Shown: positions 10,600 through 23,052 of the stretch, piece by piece | Numbering within the stretch: the stretch's first letter is position 1 | Layout: each line of letters opens with the position of its first letter | Assembly (NCBI GenBank): GCA_019775845.1 | Contig: JADQAV010000025.1 | Location: 310,001 to 374,000 of the forward strand | Direction: 5' to 3' | Source of the DNA: Myrmaecium sp. VS I D KN 1 | Taxonomy: Eukaryota; Ascomycota; Dothideomycetes; Valsariales; Valsariaceae | Length of the DNA stretch: 64,000 nt | Made by a program: the position numbers and the translations under genes | The notes under the pieces: model-generated | What the model was told of the DNA's origin: nothing | Database searches by the model: none | Seen by the model: only the letters and a program-made list of their open reading frames with translations

Positions 10600-12015
10600 T
10601 CAGAGATACACCCTCCTCGCGTCTTTCGAATAGCTCTCGATCGGACAGTACGGGCATTTGAAGCGTCCATTCTTGCTGAGCCGCTCCATAGACTCCCGGC
10701 AGATCACATGGCCACACGTCATCATCATGGCCGGGTTAGCATCTGTCGCTTGTTCCTTCGAAACTGGACACACGAAGATGGAGTGGAATTGGTAGCCGGG
10801 AGGGAGTGGGATTTCGACCTGTAAAGTGGCGTTAGCGATACGGCAAATGGTAAATTTGAAGGGGAAACTCGTACCGGAAGCTCATGCGATGTCGTCCACT
10901 CCGTGTGCTTCTGCTTCATGATATTTTGAAGCTTGAGGAATGTTGGCAGCGCGATGCTGCCTGCGGTTGCGGCTATGTAAAGAGGGGAGTCCGCCGAAAG
11001 CCCTAGTAAGGAGCAGAATTCCCGTGTGAATGATGTTGCCACCTCTTCCCATGCAGAGTCGTTATGAAACAGTCGCCGATATGGAGAGTCCCAAACGTTG
11101 GTATAGAATGCCATGGCTCCGATTAGTTGCTGCAGCTCCTTGGCGTAACGGTACTGGAACGGTTGGAACTCTTTATATGCATATTGCCATGCTCGCACAG
11201 GCCCTAGTTCAGGATCCATCGTCGGAGATTCGGAATCATGGCCCATGTACAGGCAGATGAACTGTAACCGGCACAACTCAAATTCCAGATTACTGCCGCG
11301 GTTCTCCAGCACCGTGCGGTTCTGCCGGGCCCACTGGATGGCGGGAGTGAGGTTCTTCTGCATCCGAAGCTCGTGGAGGATGTTGTACATCTCACCAAAC
11401 TGCTCTTGGAGTTTCTTCGAGTCGAATTTTCCGTTTGCAAGCTCCTTCTGCCAGACATCCTCCATGTAGGGGTCTGGTGTTCCAGGAGTAGGCTCCGGGA
11501 CCGGTGCTTGTCGGTTTGCTTCCTCGATGAAGGTGGAAGCTACGGAGAATTGTCCTTCACGCAGGAGGTGCATGGCGAGCGCACGATTGATCAGAACCGG
11601 GTGGGAAGATAGGGCATCGTTCTCGGCGCTCGGAAGAGGCTTATCCTTGAATTTCTGTAGAGGGGCGATCTTAGTATGCGCTTTCAGCGGAGCGAATACC
11701 GCGGTGGCGGCGGTCCCACCTTGTCAAGGGCTTTGGAGTAACCCTTCAAAGCCTCATGGATGGGCTTCAGATGTTTGTTTGCATTGTCTAGCGGAGTCTT
11801 CGTGGCATTCTTGAGCTTCGCCAGGGCGAGCCGCCCAGATTCTGGATCTGGAGATAGTATTAGCTCTGGGATCCTACCAGACGACGCAACGCCATACCTG
11901 CTGCTATGCCCTCTCTCGCCCGCTCCATAAGCTCTATGACCTGGTCGATGTCCTTTATGCTCATCCCCAGATTTTCCTTCTCTAACCCCTCGTGTTCCTT
12001 CCTAAGAGCTTCCAT
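10600..12015 (-). CDS. RMD5: GID/CTLH ubiquitin ligase RING subunit Rmd5/Gid2
   Basis: RING-like subunit of the GID (CTLH) E3 ligase, which ubiquitinates gluconeogenic enzymes after glucose return. Exons are 12015-11898, 11847-11720, 11654-10875 and 10818-10600, giving 414 residues. Junctions restore family sequence (for example [15 protein letters not shown] and [13 protein letters not shown]). The LisH/CTLH part is represented by [20 protein letters not shown] (about residues 99-118). The C-terminal degenerate RING reads [20 protein letters not shown], then HVICRESM and FKCPYCP, with the Cys/His pattern of Gid2. The length is normal for the family. It shares a 533-bp divergent promoter with the STB6-like gene. 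Confidence 0.93.
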
Positions 12016-12548
12016 GACGGGGACTATCGGATGGGTCGGTAATGGATGGATGTCACCGAGCCGTTCGTGTGGACAGGAGTTACCAGCGAGGCAGAAGAGG
12101 CGGATAGATTAAATGAGTGGCCAGCCAGAGCAGCATGCATCACGGTCCATCCTTAGACGGGCGTGTTTATCGGGGGAGGCGAGCGGTTATGTGCGTGTGT
12201 CCGAATGATTGAGGCGTGGACTCGGCTGGTGGTGACGTTGGGGTGGATGACCTCCCGAACGCCGCGCCGCGTCAAACCAAACCATCTCCGCACCTTGCCA
12301 GGAACAAGCGCATGGGTGGTGACTGCTCATTTCTGTTTCACCGCCGCCTCTATTCATACACGTACGACGACCGGCGGCCACCTCTCCCCCTCTGCTTCCT
12401 CCATCAGGCTTGCAGAACTGGCCCGGGGGCCGGTGTCCCTGCGGCCTTGTCCACCATGCGCCAGAGCTTCCCCGAGCACCTGCTCCTCACTTAACAACGA
12501 ACTGATTCAACACCTACACACAGAGCCTTCCGCCCATGTTCGGCGGCG
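12016..12548. promoter_or_regulatory. Divergent promoter, RMD5 / STB6-like
   Basis: A 533-bp gap between two divergent start codons, with no coding sequence of its own. No factor site could be assigned. Confidence 0.55.
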
Positions 12549-15301
12549 ATGGCAGCCAGTCCTTCAGACGCAGACATATATCGGCGAGCGCAACGCCTTC
12601 CGCACGAACAGTCTCTCGCTGGCACCATAGGTGCCGCAGAAGGACAGAATGGATCCCTTACTCGCAGCAGCACTGCTCATTCAGATGCACAACCTAAACC
12701 TGCAGGGCCGGCAACGCATCAGCGATTTGTCTTGACGGATCCAGTTGCCTTCAGGTATGCACGATAACCCTGACCAGTATCTTTTTCGCGAGCTAAAGCA
12801 AATGTAGATATCTGGAGCAAGATAGCTCAACCACCGTCCTCGATCGCCGCACAAAGCTCGAAGGATATGACTGCTATATTGTTGAGCAATGGGCTTGCTC
12901 CCGCTCCCACCCTACTTTCGTCATAACAACGTACACAGGGGATCCGAACAATACGGTCATGGTCGGAGTGCTTAGCATACCCACCTCGGAAGCGGAATGG
13001 TCTCCCCAACTCAAGATATACTTCAAGGCCCTGGATCAATACCACGCCCGGAGAAGGGAAACGCCCCTGGGAATCTTGATGGTTACAAACTTAAGCAGCT
13101 TCCCCTCGTCACTCACTGTCATACCGGTACCGGAAGGTGACGTCAAAAAACATCGTGAACACTTCATTGTCAACGAAGACCTGAAGAGGCTGGGATGTTC
13201 CGGACGCGTCGGATTACAGCTCACTGTGCCGAGCAGCGCGACGCAAGCAAAGTTCCATCAGCTCTACAGAACAAGCGACAAAATACCCATATTTGGCGCA
13301 GTGATAGAGCTCGTTAAGCTATGTCAAGGTGCCCTCGTTCTCTTCGGGAAACTAAAATCGGAATATGCCGATGGTCTTTTGTGTGACATTACCGAGAAGG
13401 CCATCAACGACTGGTGGGTAGAGTTTGGAACTGACTACTACAACATTGAGCCGAATGACGGCATCCTTGGACCGACAACAGTCGCTGCTTTACTTGGCAT
13501 GGCTCATGGTGCACGGAACCGCCTGAGCGCGTACGGTGCACCTGTTAGCAAGGACGTCTTCGATTTGGAGAGCACCAAACGTGGAATAGCTTACTTTCAG
13601 CGCTCGCAGCGTATGCCTAAGACGCGTCGACTCGACCGCCCAACATTGGAAAGACTTCGCAAGGTCACGGCGAAGGCTGCCAGCAACGAAGGCTGGACCA
13701 TGCCAAGAGCTGTCAAGTCTACGGTAGCAGAGCTGAGTGGAAAGGGAGGGGAAATGGTGATGGACATGGTGGGCGCCAAAGACAAAGCAGGAATTGCAGA
13801 AATAGAGACGGTGGACCTGGATCGTTTTGTGGAACTCGTCCATGGAGAAAGATCGAAATGGCTTTGGTACGGAAAGCCTAGAAAAAACGCCTCGGGGGAC
13901 ATGTTTAGTCGACTGCCCGGGAATGACGAACTCATCTTTTCCAAAGACGAGCAAGGCAACTTCAGTTGGTCGACCGGGAAAAGGGGAACTTTATATTCCG
14001 AGGACGTATCAAAGGAGCCAGATGCTGCGGATTCCGACGCCAGAGATTTTGCTCCCGACGGGCTAGAGCGGACAGATAAGGACCTGAGAGGCAGACGAGG
14101 GGCTTTGAAGAGAGCTATTACGAGGAACAATGAGGCGCGCAGCGGGTTCGGCCGCATCAAGGATGCTGTGGGACGTCGTCATGAGGGCAAGCACTCAAGA
14201 GATGAGCACGGCCAAGTCTATCTCAACCGCACTGGTACGGAGTCATCGTCTGCCGCTTACGGAAAACCCGAGAACTTCTCCGGCAGCTCCGGCATCGCCA
14301 GCCCACCGTCCCAAAGCGCCCCAGCTTTCACGCAGATCCTCACTGAAACACCAAGTACCTCCAACCAAGCTCTCTTCCCGGATCCCCCTCGCGAACGCAC
14401 ACGCTCTCCTGCTCATGGAACATTCTCTCCCCTTGAGCCAATCTCGACTGCCGAGACGCTCGCCCTTTCGAAAACATCCACAGCCGAGGACTCCATCGCA
14501 GGGTCCATCTACCACGGCTTTGATCTCCGCCAAATCCTCCCAGCCGACGAACTCTACACCAAGGACATCGGCCCTTGCCTCCGCCGCACCCAGTCCTTCA
14601 GCGAAGGCTTCAGCGACGCCTTCCCCCTTCCCAACCCACCCGACGATAACCGCTGGCCCCGCTCCCTCAGCTTCAGCATCACGGAACCCAGCGTGCTCAC
14701 CTGGACGCCCATCGGCGCCGACCCCGAGCCCGCCGCGCCCGCCACCGACCCCACCAAAGCGCTAGCGCAAGAGCAACGCCTCGCGGACGCGGCGCGCCGC
14801 ACGCGCGAGCGGCTCGCCCTCCTCGCCGCCGTCGAGGGCGCCTGGGTGGACGCGAACATCGGGGCGGTCGAGCGGCTGGCCGCGCAGGCCGACCGGGACC
14901 AGGAGCAGCTCGAGGACCTGTACGGGCCGCGGCTGGAGGGCTACCGGGCGCTCCGGCAGGAGGCCGGGGCGGCCGTGGACCGGGCCAAGGCCGGCCTGGC
15001 CGACGCCCTCCGCGACCTCGACGCCCTCGCCGCCAAGCTCGAGTACGAGCTCAACGCGCTGGCGGTCAAGGTCGATGACGTGGAGGATGGCGTGGAGGAG
15101 TTTGCGACCCAGGTCCGTGCCACCGAGCTCCGGGTCAGGGAGATGGAGGATGTGCTTGGGGATCCGGATGAGGGGTGGTGCGGATGGGTGTGCAAGAAGT
15201 TGGGTTGGTGGGGGAAGGGCGGTGGAAATGGTGGTGGTGGTGCTGATCGTGATTGTGATCGGGCGAAGGAGGGCGGGGAGGATGCGGAGACGGAGACCTA
15301 G
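12549..15301 (+). CDS. STB6-like N-terminal domain protein
   Basis: Matches the fungal family that shares its N-terminal domain with yeast Stb2/Stb6, proteins found as Sin3-binding partners. Exons are 12549-12754 and 12808-15301 (52-nt intron 12755-12807), giving 899 residues. The junction rebuilds QRFVLTDPVAFR|YLEQD, a conserved start of the domain. The conserved part covers about residues 55-340 and includes YFKALDQYHARRRETPLG, FHQLYRTSDKIP, NDWWVEFGTDYYNIEP and DGILGPTTVAALLG, the last resembling a peptidoglycan-binding-type helical motif. The middle is Ser/Pro-rich and disordered. The C-terminal 200 residues are an Ala/Arg/Glu-rich coiled coil with strongly GC-biased codons, ending in a Gly-rich tail. 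A role in chromatin or transcription is inferred from the family only. Confidence 0.82.
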
Positions 15302-15773
15302 AGTGGGGAGTGGCTGCTTGGGAGTTCTGTTCTTCCTCGTTTACCTTGAATTCTGTTCTTGTATGCTTCTTTTTTTCCCTTTATCTTACAGCGCACTTTC
15401 TCAGTGCGACCGCAGACGACGGGGTTATGTGAGACTGTGGGTTGCTATTATATATATTCAGCAAGATACCCTTTTTCTTCTTCTATCGAGTTGTAATACA
15501 GTGCAGTATACGTACAAATACTTATATCGATCAGGCACACTCTTCTTTACATGTCGTTTCAATGTCTTGCGTCGTGACTTTTTGAGCCTGGCAAATAGGG
15601 GGTATAGACACGCTTGGAACGACAGAGGCGGCAGAGAGCCAGGGCAACTGAAAACATGACCTCCGGCAGACGCTTTGTGCATGAACCCAAGACCAAACAT
15701 GCGAGAATGTGCCACCATTCCAAGGATCCTTGACAGCCGACGTTGTGAAACGCAAAGAGCCTCACTAGCATCT
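15302..15773. other. Convergent intergenic region, STB6-like / TRK
   Basis: T-rich and AT-rich sequence just after the STB6-like stop suits the 3' UTRs of two convergent genes. No gene seen. Confidence 0.5.
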
Positions 15774-18073
15774 TCAAACCATCTCGACGCCCCTCTCCCC
15801 ACCACGGCTAACGCTCAACCTCCCCTCCGCCCTTCTCCACGCATCCTCCTCCTCCGCCCTCTCCAGCGCCTCACCAGGCAAAAGAACAGCCTTATCAATC
15901 GCCACCGGCAAGCCCCGATGGCGTCCCCGGATCATGACGGCGCAGAGGACGAGCTTGCTCAGCTTGTGCCAGCTGCCGCAGAAGCTGTACGAGTTGTCCG
16001 GGACGCCGACGGAGATGCCGACGCATCCGTACGCCGAGACGGTTTCGAAGACGACGTTGAAAACGCTGAAGTGCGCCGGGTCCCGCTCGAACTGGGCCGT
16101 CTCGATGATGGCGATCACGAAGACGGCCAGGACGATCCACCAGAGGTCGTGCGCGAGCTGGGCCCGGAGCTGGTGGCGGACGAAGTAGGCGGTCGTGGCG
16201 TGCTCGTGCGGGTCGGCGCCGTGGCTGCCGTGGTGCGAGAAGCGCCGGGTGATGCGGCGGAGGATGTTGCGGTTCTTGCCGCTGGTGGTGTCTGAGGAGC
16301 TGGAGGGGAAGTAGTCGTGGTAATTATAGGTCGGGGGCGGGTCTCCGGCGTAAATTCCCAGAGAACGTTCCTCATACACGTTGCTGTTGCGCATGCTGAT
16401 TACGACGGGGTACACGGAAATATACATCATGACCACGTAGAGGATCTGGAGGGAGATGCGCACGTCGGGGATGCTAACGACGTAGAAGCCGCCGGAGCGA
16501 ACAGCCAAGGCTTGAAAGAGACCGTCGATGATGTAGATCCCTGTTGGCAGACTCCGGATCTTGTTGTTTCCGATGTTGAGAACCTCGAAGGCCACCCAGT
16601 CTGTGCCATTGAGAACGATTACGGAAGCAAGGAGCCACCATGTATGCTGGGCAGGAAAAAGATTAGTGTAACAGCGGCGTGGATGTTCTAGAAGGAACTT
16701 AAGCGTGGTCCTATAGTCATCCCAGCGGGGAGAGTCTGGGAGTAAGTGGTAGAAGGTCCAGACGATCAACCGCAAGAACACCGGATACATGGTATTGCCC
16801 GCCAAGATAAGAAGGCCCATGGTGAGGAGCATATAGATGCTGGTTTGAAAAGCGACCATATTCGCATCGAGCAGGGACATTCCTGAATTGTTGAATGCCG
16901 ATACTGCATTGAAAGCACCAACCCACCAAGGATTCAGGCCATTCTCACGTGCAGTGCTGGGACGATTGTAAGCAACATAAGCGCCAAGAGCAAGGCAACC
17001 AAGGAGTTGAAAGAGTATAAAGTACAACGGCACGATAACAGCAAGGAATTGGACGGCTTTGTACTCCACACCGCCGAGCTTATGGCGTTCTTCTTCGGTG
17101 AGATGATGGAAGGAAGAATTGCGAGACACTGCTCTAGTGAGGAAATTCTTCGCGCCTTGTCCTGTGCTCTCTCCGTCTGGCAGTGGCGGCGGCAGATTGA
17201 TGGCAGGGTGTGAGCCGGACCTCCTATGGATGCTTGCGCCGGGGTGGGCCCCAACACCTTGCATGCTCAAAATGCGGTGATGATGACGATGGTGATGGGC
17301 TTTGGGATGAACGAGGTCATGTGTAGGAATACGAAAAATTGTCTCCGGGGTGAACGATATGTGGTCAGTTCCAGACGTTGTGCCTCTGGCGGTGGACAGC
17401 GACGATGGTCCTGCCTGGGCCTCGTCCTCGGGCTCGTCTACAATCGCACAGGAATTGGAACGGCCTCGCTGTATCCGCATCTCAGAACGGATCCTTTCTG
17501 GAGAAGCAAGGTCTGGAACCGGATCTTTCTTCCCCTTCTCCGAACGATTCCCTTCCGGACCAACGTTGGATTCGCGAGAATGGCCGCTCTGCAAGTGAAC
17601 GGGCTTTTCTCGAACGTCGTCTCCGCGTTGGCTGGCCACGACGCTCTGGAACCTCCGCTCGAAGGCACGAAGACGCACGTGAACAACGAAAGCTGATACG
17701 AATATGGCGGAGCCAATCATGATGAGAATGAAGAGCATGAACTGCTGGAAGGTATTGAGGGTTGACAAATTGACCGTATTGAGACCACTACAGCCGGTTC
17801 AGCATGCTTCAAGGACTGCTTCTTAAGGAAGAGCGCTCACGCTAAAGTCATTGCACTCGTTGCAAGGAAGATGGAATCAGTGAAGCTGACGCTTCGAGCA
17901 GGAGTGGAAGCACCCCAGAAGATCAAGGCGGATATCAGGCATGTTGCAACAAAGTAGGCATAGTGGATGGTAATGAAATTCAAGGGGGGTAAGCTGGAAC
18001 GAACAGTTCGCGCAGCCCGCTGGACGGAACGGAGAGACGGGGGGGATCGGATTCCAAGCTGTGGGACCACCAT
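15774..18073 (-). CDS. TRK-family potassium transporter
   Basis: Plasma-membrane K+ uptake protein of the TRK/HKT superfamily. Exons are 18073-17841 and 17787-15774, giving 748 residues; the junction rebuilds SAMTLA|GLNTVNLSTLNTFQQF, a family hallmark. The protein opens with LNFITIHYAYF, the usual first membrane segment. Pore-loop regions include FNNSGMSLLDANM, VRSGGFYVVSIPDV and VSAYGCVGISVGVP, each with the expected glycine. A hydrophilic loop of about 150 residues separates the first and second pore units, as in yeast Trk1. The tail ends in RGRHRGLPVAIDKAVLLPG, also typical. At 748 residues it is shorter than yeast Trk1 but normal for filamentous fungi. The start is the furthest upstream ATG in frame and could lie slightly further in. 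Confidence 0.93.
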
Positions 18074-18877
18074 CCTGAGTGAACGGCGGGTGCTGGAGAG
18101 CCTCTGGTGGAAGACGTCTTGACGGTGTTGAGGTGCCTAGACTGCACAGCGACAGCCAGGCAGCCGAGTATAGGAAGGGGAAAAGGGGAGTTGAGGTGAG
18201 TGAGCGAGGCGAGATGGGCCAACGCTGCGCCGGATGAAAGCTTCTTTTAAAGAGAAGAGAGGGGGGATGAGACTGTTGTCTTATCAATGGCGGTCAGAAG
18301 AGGAGAAGGAAAAATACCGGGAGGAGAAGTGTTTTGGAGGAGGAGAGGTCTGTTCCGACCGTTCGAGTTCGGGGTTCGCTTGGCGGTCCATGGACCTTAG
18401 TAAGATCTTGTACGGCGGAAGGGACTCTCAAATGGATGTCGGTGTCATGGATGTCGTTCAAAAGTAATTCCATGGTTTCCGATGGACAGGTATTGTATGA
18501 GATATATACAGACATGTGCAACTTACGTACTTGATGCCATGTGGAGTATCCATGGATGGAGTGTAATCGGAGCCGGCGGCGGGGGGTTCGGGTGGCGGAA
18601 GGACATGATCTGTGTGCACAGCCACATGCACAGCCTCCCGTGCCACAAACCGTTACTGCATGACGTCTGGCCCCTGGTGGGGGGTGGGGTGCCAATGACC
18701 TCCTCCTGTGCCCCAATTCAACCCAACAGGCGCTTAAAGACCCTCATCTCGTTCACATAAATAAAGAACTCCTTGTCTTCCTGCTTTCGGTTTACGACTC
18801 ACACATCTACTTCTTTTTTCGTTCACTCTTCGCCTTTCCGTCGCGATCCTCCGGCTTCTCCTACACTCGTCCGCAGA
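18074..18877. promoter_or_regulatory. Divergent promoter, TRK / spartin-like
   Basis: 804 bp between divergent starts. An AT-rich ATAAATAAAG element near 18758-18767, followed by a pyrimidine-rich leader, could be the core promoter of the spartin-like gene. The plus-strand frame is open back to 18773, so a start 35 codons upstream is formally possible. Confidence 0.5.
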
Positions 18878-20500
18878 ATGTCAGGTCACAATGACCCCCG
18901 CCTTCTTTTCTCCATTCCGGGCATCAAAGCCTACCACATCCAGAATGGCGAAGAGTCCTCCCTCACCCCCTCAGGCCCTCAGACGCTGTCTCTTCTCATG
19001 GTCCCAACCAACTCTCCCTTCTCCGGCCTGAGCAACACCTACCCTCAGAACGAAGCGCCCGAGGACGACTTCTACCTGCACCTCAACCTGCCTCCCGAGC
19101 TCGACCTACCACTACCCGCCACAACCCAGATCTACCATCAGCCGCCTCGCAGCTACCTCATCCCCCGCTGGGACCTAGGTCCTGAGAGCGGAGCTTTCAC
19201 TCGTATCGAATTTCCTCCCATCGGCACCGGCCCGGGAAAGGTGACGCAGGAGGATGTCGACACTTTCGAGACGATTCTCGCTCAATGTACGGCGTTCCTC
19301 GAACGTGCTGCGCCACCCCAGACGGAAAAGGGACAAGCCCCGAAGCCTTACAACCCGGCGGACTACGCTTTGGGAGAGGGTTACGCCGGGCAGACGTCTG
19401 GTCAGATCGTCCTAGTTGATGAGGACAATGGCAGTGTCGTTGGCGAGTTAGCAGAAGGTGCCAAGGTCCATGAGGACCCAAGCTTGAAGCCTGGTTCAAA
19501 GAGTAAGTGGCTCCGTCGCACTGTCGTTCTTGCGTACCTCCATTGATCACTGCTGACAGCCGGTCCCTCAGACCCGGTCGAGATACAGATTTCTCCGGAC
19601 GGCAACCGCATCGATGTACGTCCCATCAGCGATGATTACCTCCGCATGGCGCGGCATCCAGCATACCGCAGCTCCTCGCTTGTACAAAATGCCGCAGCCG
19701 CCTCCCAGCTTATCGTCACCACTTCGTCACATCTATCGAATATCCTCACCAAAGGCGCCGAAGGCTTTCAAAAGCGCATTCAGCCCGTTGAGAAGCCCCT
19801 CACCTTCCAACCCACCACCCACGATCGCGTCCGCAAGATCCACAACTTCACAAGCTCCGCCGCCGGCCTCTCCGCAAAGACCGTCGGCCAAGCCACCAAG
19901 ATCGCCCAGAACATCGGCGCGTCGCTGGCAAACAAGGGTCCCCGCAAGACCAAGGGCTTCGACAAGGACGGCAAGCCCATCGAAGACTACAAGCCCGGCT
20001 TCCTCAACAAGAGCATGATCGCCTTCTCCACCATCGCCGACGGCATCGCGGTGTCGGGCAAGCAGCTGCTGACAAGCTCCGGCGCCGCCGCAACCGACAT
20101 GGTGCGCCACCGCTACGGGCCCGACGCCGGCTCCCTGGCCGCCGATCTCGCCGGCGGCGTCAAGAACGTCGGGCTCGTCTACATCGACGTCACGGGCGTG
20201 AGCCGCCGCGCGGTCATCAAGAGCGTCGCCAAGGGCATGGTCGTCGGACGCGTCAAGGGCGGCGGCGAGCTCGTCGTCGGCGGCGGCGATGGCGGCACGA
20301 TTCCGGCGGCTGACCTCCAGGCCGCGGGCGGCGTGAGCAATGAGAACCTCGGCCAGGGCGTGCCGGGTGCGGCGGGTCAGGGGGCTGTTGGCTTTGGCAA
20401 TCAAGCCCTCGGACCGCAGGATTCCGGGCGGTATACGCCGGGTGTGGGTGAGGGGCTGACGGGGAGTAGGGCCCCGCCGAGTGCGACGCAGAAGAGGTGA
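18878..20500 (+). CDS. Spartin/senescence-domain protein
   Basis: Contains the senescence/spartin-associated domain found in animal spartin and plant ERD7; these proteins associate with lipid droplets and membranes. Exons are 18878-19502 and 19572-20500, giving 517 residues. The 69-nt intron rebuilds SK|NPVEIQISPDG. The N-terminal half (LLFSIPGIKAYHIQNGEE, residues 6-23) matches the fungal members. The senescence domain is in the C-terminal half, with alternating small residues and helices (GLSAKTVGQATKIAQNIGAS, GIAVSGKQLLTSSGAAATDM). The C-terminus is a Gly-rich tail. The start was chosen at MSGHND, where family similarity begins. No introns interrupt the domain. Confidence 0.85.
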
Positions 20501-21611
20501 TTGGACTTGCGAATCGGATGCGGTTCTTTTCTGGTATCCGTACATCCGTCTGAGTCTTTCTCGCTTCTTTATGACTCTTTCTTTGCGATGTGTATGACTT
20601 TTTCTTTCTTTTCTTCTTTGTCACTTTTTTTCCATTTCATGGGAGAACATTGATGGATATGGATATGATAACCTTAGGGGCTCTAAAATGGTATGATGGT
20701 GCGTAGGTAGGGGCGGGTAAATTTGCGGTTTAGCAGTCAATCGATATCCTGTAGCTAGCTAGGGAGGAAGGGATGACGCGGGCTCGCCTCCGGCCTTTTT
20801 ACGCCTTTATGAACGAATATCATGATGACGATTTATTTTCTTCGTACTTTTGCTCCTTTCTTGCTTTTGACGCGGACTCGGTTCTATTAGACGGATGGAA
20901 TCTATATGGCGTGGAAGGCCAGAACCGCCAATCTCGAGTTCATTGCTCACGTTTCTCCACCGGTGAGGTGTATGAAAGACCGACAAAGAAAAGAAAAGAA
21001 AATATAACGAACAACCATCAAGATACCGAACGCCTTCAAGAACGCCGCCTTGCGGTTTGGAAAATGGTAGATTGATCACCCTTTTCCCATCCATAAACCC
21101 TTAACACCGAGTAGTAAGTACCCAGCATCATTCTGCTGCTACAAAATGAAGCAACGAGGGCGAAAGTCTCGTTCTTCTTTCTCCTCTTTGGCACATGCGT
21201 ACGAACGGTAGTCGGGGAAGGTGGCCGTCGAGGACGTCGAGGAGGCTGGTAAAGGTGATACGAGTGCCTATGTGACTCTGCCACTGGATCGGGATCTATC
21301 GCGGCGAGGCATCGGCGCTGAAGGCGGTTGTGGTGGGGTAATGACGTCCGCGTTGCGGACGGAGAGGTTGGAGAGGTTTGCAAGGTTGAAGCGCGCGGGA
21401 TGGTGCGTCGGTTGGGTGAGGATGATGCGCAGGCCTGAGTAAGATGTGATGGATCGGGAGGAGTGTGAAAAGCGAGATCGGCGGCCCTGTAACGTGGGAG
21501 TGTGATGTCTTCCGCCGAGAGCGCTCGTGTATGCGGGGGTATCTTCGAAACTTTGAAGTGTTTGGCAGCCGGCGTACGCGTCCAGAATGTAACGTAGAGG
21601 ATGTCGCTCAT
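20501..21611. other. Convergent intergenic region, spartin-like / UTP11
   Basis: T-rich sequence right after the spartin-like stop suits its 3' UTR. The rest, up to the UTP11 stop, has only short frames without recognisable content. At 1.1 kb it is long for a convergent gap here. Confidence 0.45.
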
Positions 21612-22569
21612 TCATCGCTTCCGCTCGCGAATCTTGAACTTGACGCCATTCTTATTGACGCCGCCGATGCTGTGGGACATCTTCGCGCGCTGGAGCTCGA
21701 GCGCTTCCTCCGCCGTGCGCAGTTCCCGCTCGCGTTCCTTGACGGCCTCCAACCGTGCCCGGCGCAGCTCCTGCATCCGTTCTCGCTTCTTCTGCATGGC
21801 TCGCTCCTCTTTCCATGCTTGTAGCGCGGCTTCTTCCTTTTTCTTTGACACTCTGCCCTTGGGCTTCGGCTCGTCTTCCTCGTCTTCCTCGTCCTTATCA
21901 TCGCGCTTCTGGTCGGCTCCACCGACCCTTCTTCGGTTCCATACACGATCGACATCTTCGCCCGCCACCCCAAACCACTCGTCCGGCTTGAACTTCTTCT
22001 GCTCCTCCTGGTCCTCCACAAACACCGTATGTCCCTTCCTTCCCTTACCCTGCTTCCCCTTGAACACCTCCGCCGCCTCCTGGTCATCCAAAATGACGCC
22101 CTGCTCCAGCTTCTCCCGCTCTTTCCGCACCTGCTGCAGCATCGTCCGGATGTAGCCCACATCCTGCGTCTTGAGTAGCTTCACCACCTCTTCGCTCAGC
22201 GCCTTGTTCCCGCGGTCGGTGATCTTGCGGCCCCCTTCCGTCCGTGAGGACATCATCCCGAAGGAGAACTCATCTGGGTTGCGCTCCGCCGCCTTCTCGC
22301 GCAGGATCTTCAGCCGCTTCTTCTTCTCGTTGAAGTCTTTTGCACGGAGGGAGTAGTCCTAAATGTACGTGTTAGAGGCGGCCCTGCGCACATGACATGA
22401 TGGTGTTGTAGCCGTACCTTGTGCTTTTCGAGGATTCCCCATTTCTGACGCTCCAGAGGCTGGGCGCGCTCTTTGTGATTCCGCCGCTGGCAAAAAGTGT
22501 TAGCTGTGCGCAGATATAAGACCGAGAGGAGATGATTCGTACTTGAACGGCATTTCGCATAGAACTCAT
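21612..22569 (-). CDS. UTP11: U3 snoRNP / SSU processome protein Utp11
   Basis: Component of the small-subunit processome, needed for 18S rRNA maturation in the nucleolus. Exons are 22569-22543, 22486-22418 and 22358-21612, giving 280 residues. The spliced N-terminus reads [29 protein letters not shown]|..., the family signature, so the first exon codes only nine residues. The conserved core continues with [19 protein letters not shown] and [18 protein letters not shown], then a charged acidic/basic linker, and ends [13 protein letters not shown]. Length is close to the family norm (about 250-280). It is divergent from TAF9. Confidence 0.95.
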
Positions 22570-23052
22570 TTTGACAGTCTTCCGGGGAGATGTTGCAAAG
22601 AACGTCTGCGGAGAAAGAGAGCGGCGTGGATGTCCATCCAGAAATTCCCAAGATTTCATCGCGGAGCTTCCGGGGTTTTGCCGGTCCGGAGCTTTTCGCG
22701 CGTAGGCTTGGCGCGCGCTCTCCGTCGCCCGTGTCTACTACCTCCATAGTCAAAGCTTCACCACCATCTTCGAACTGCGCATGCGTCGCACGTTGTTATT
22801 TTGACATACACGCCTTCCACCAGACCTCACAATAGCCGCCATTCTCACATACTTCCGCTCGCCCTCAAAAGCGCCTTTTAAATCCGCGATCGCCCAGTCT
22901 CAACTCCATCCTTCATCCTACTACTGCAGATACCCACAGTCTACACCAGTTACATTGTGAACTTGCCGCTCGCCGGCCAATTATTCCAGTGCAGCTTGGA
23001 GATATCAAGACAACTCTGCGATCCCTAACACAATATCCTAACCTTGCCCACC
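22570..23052. promoter_or_regulatory. Divergent promoter, UTP11 / TAF9
   Basis: 483 bp between two divergent housekeeping genes. Frames here are spurious. No TATA element stands out; the TAF9 leader is C/A-rich. Confidence 0.55.
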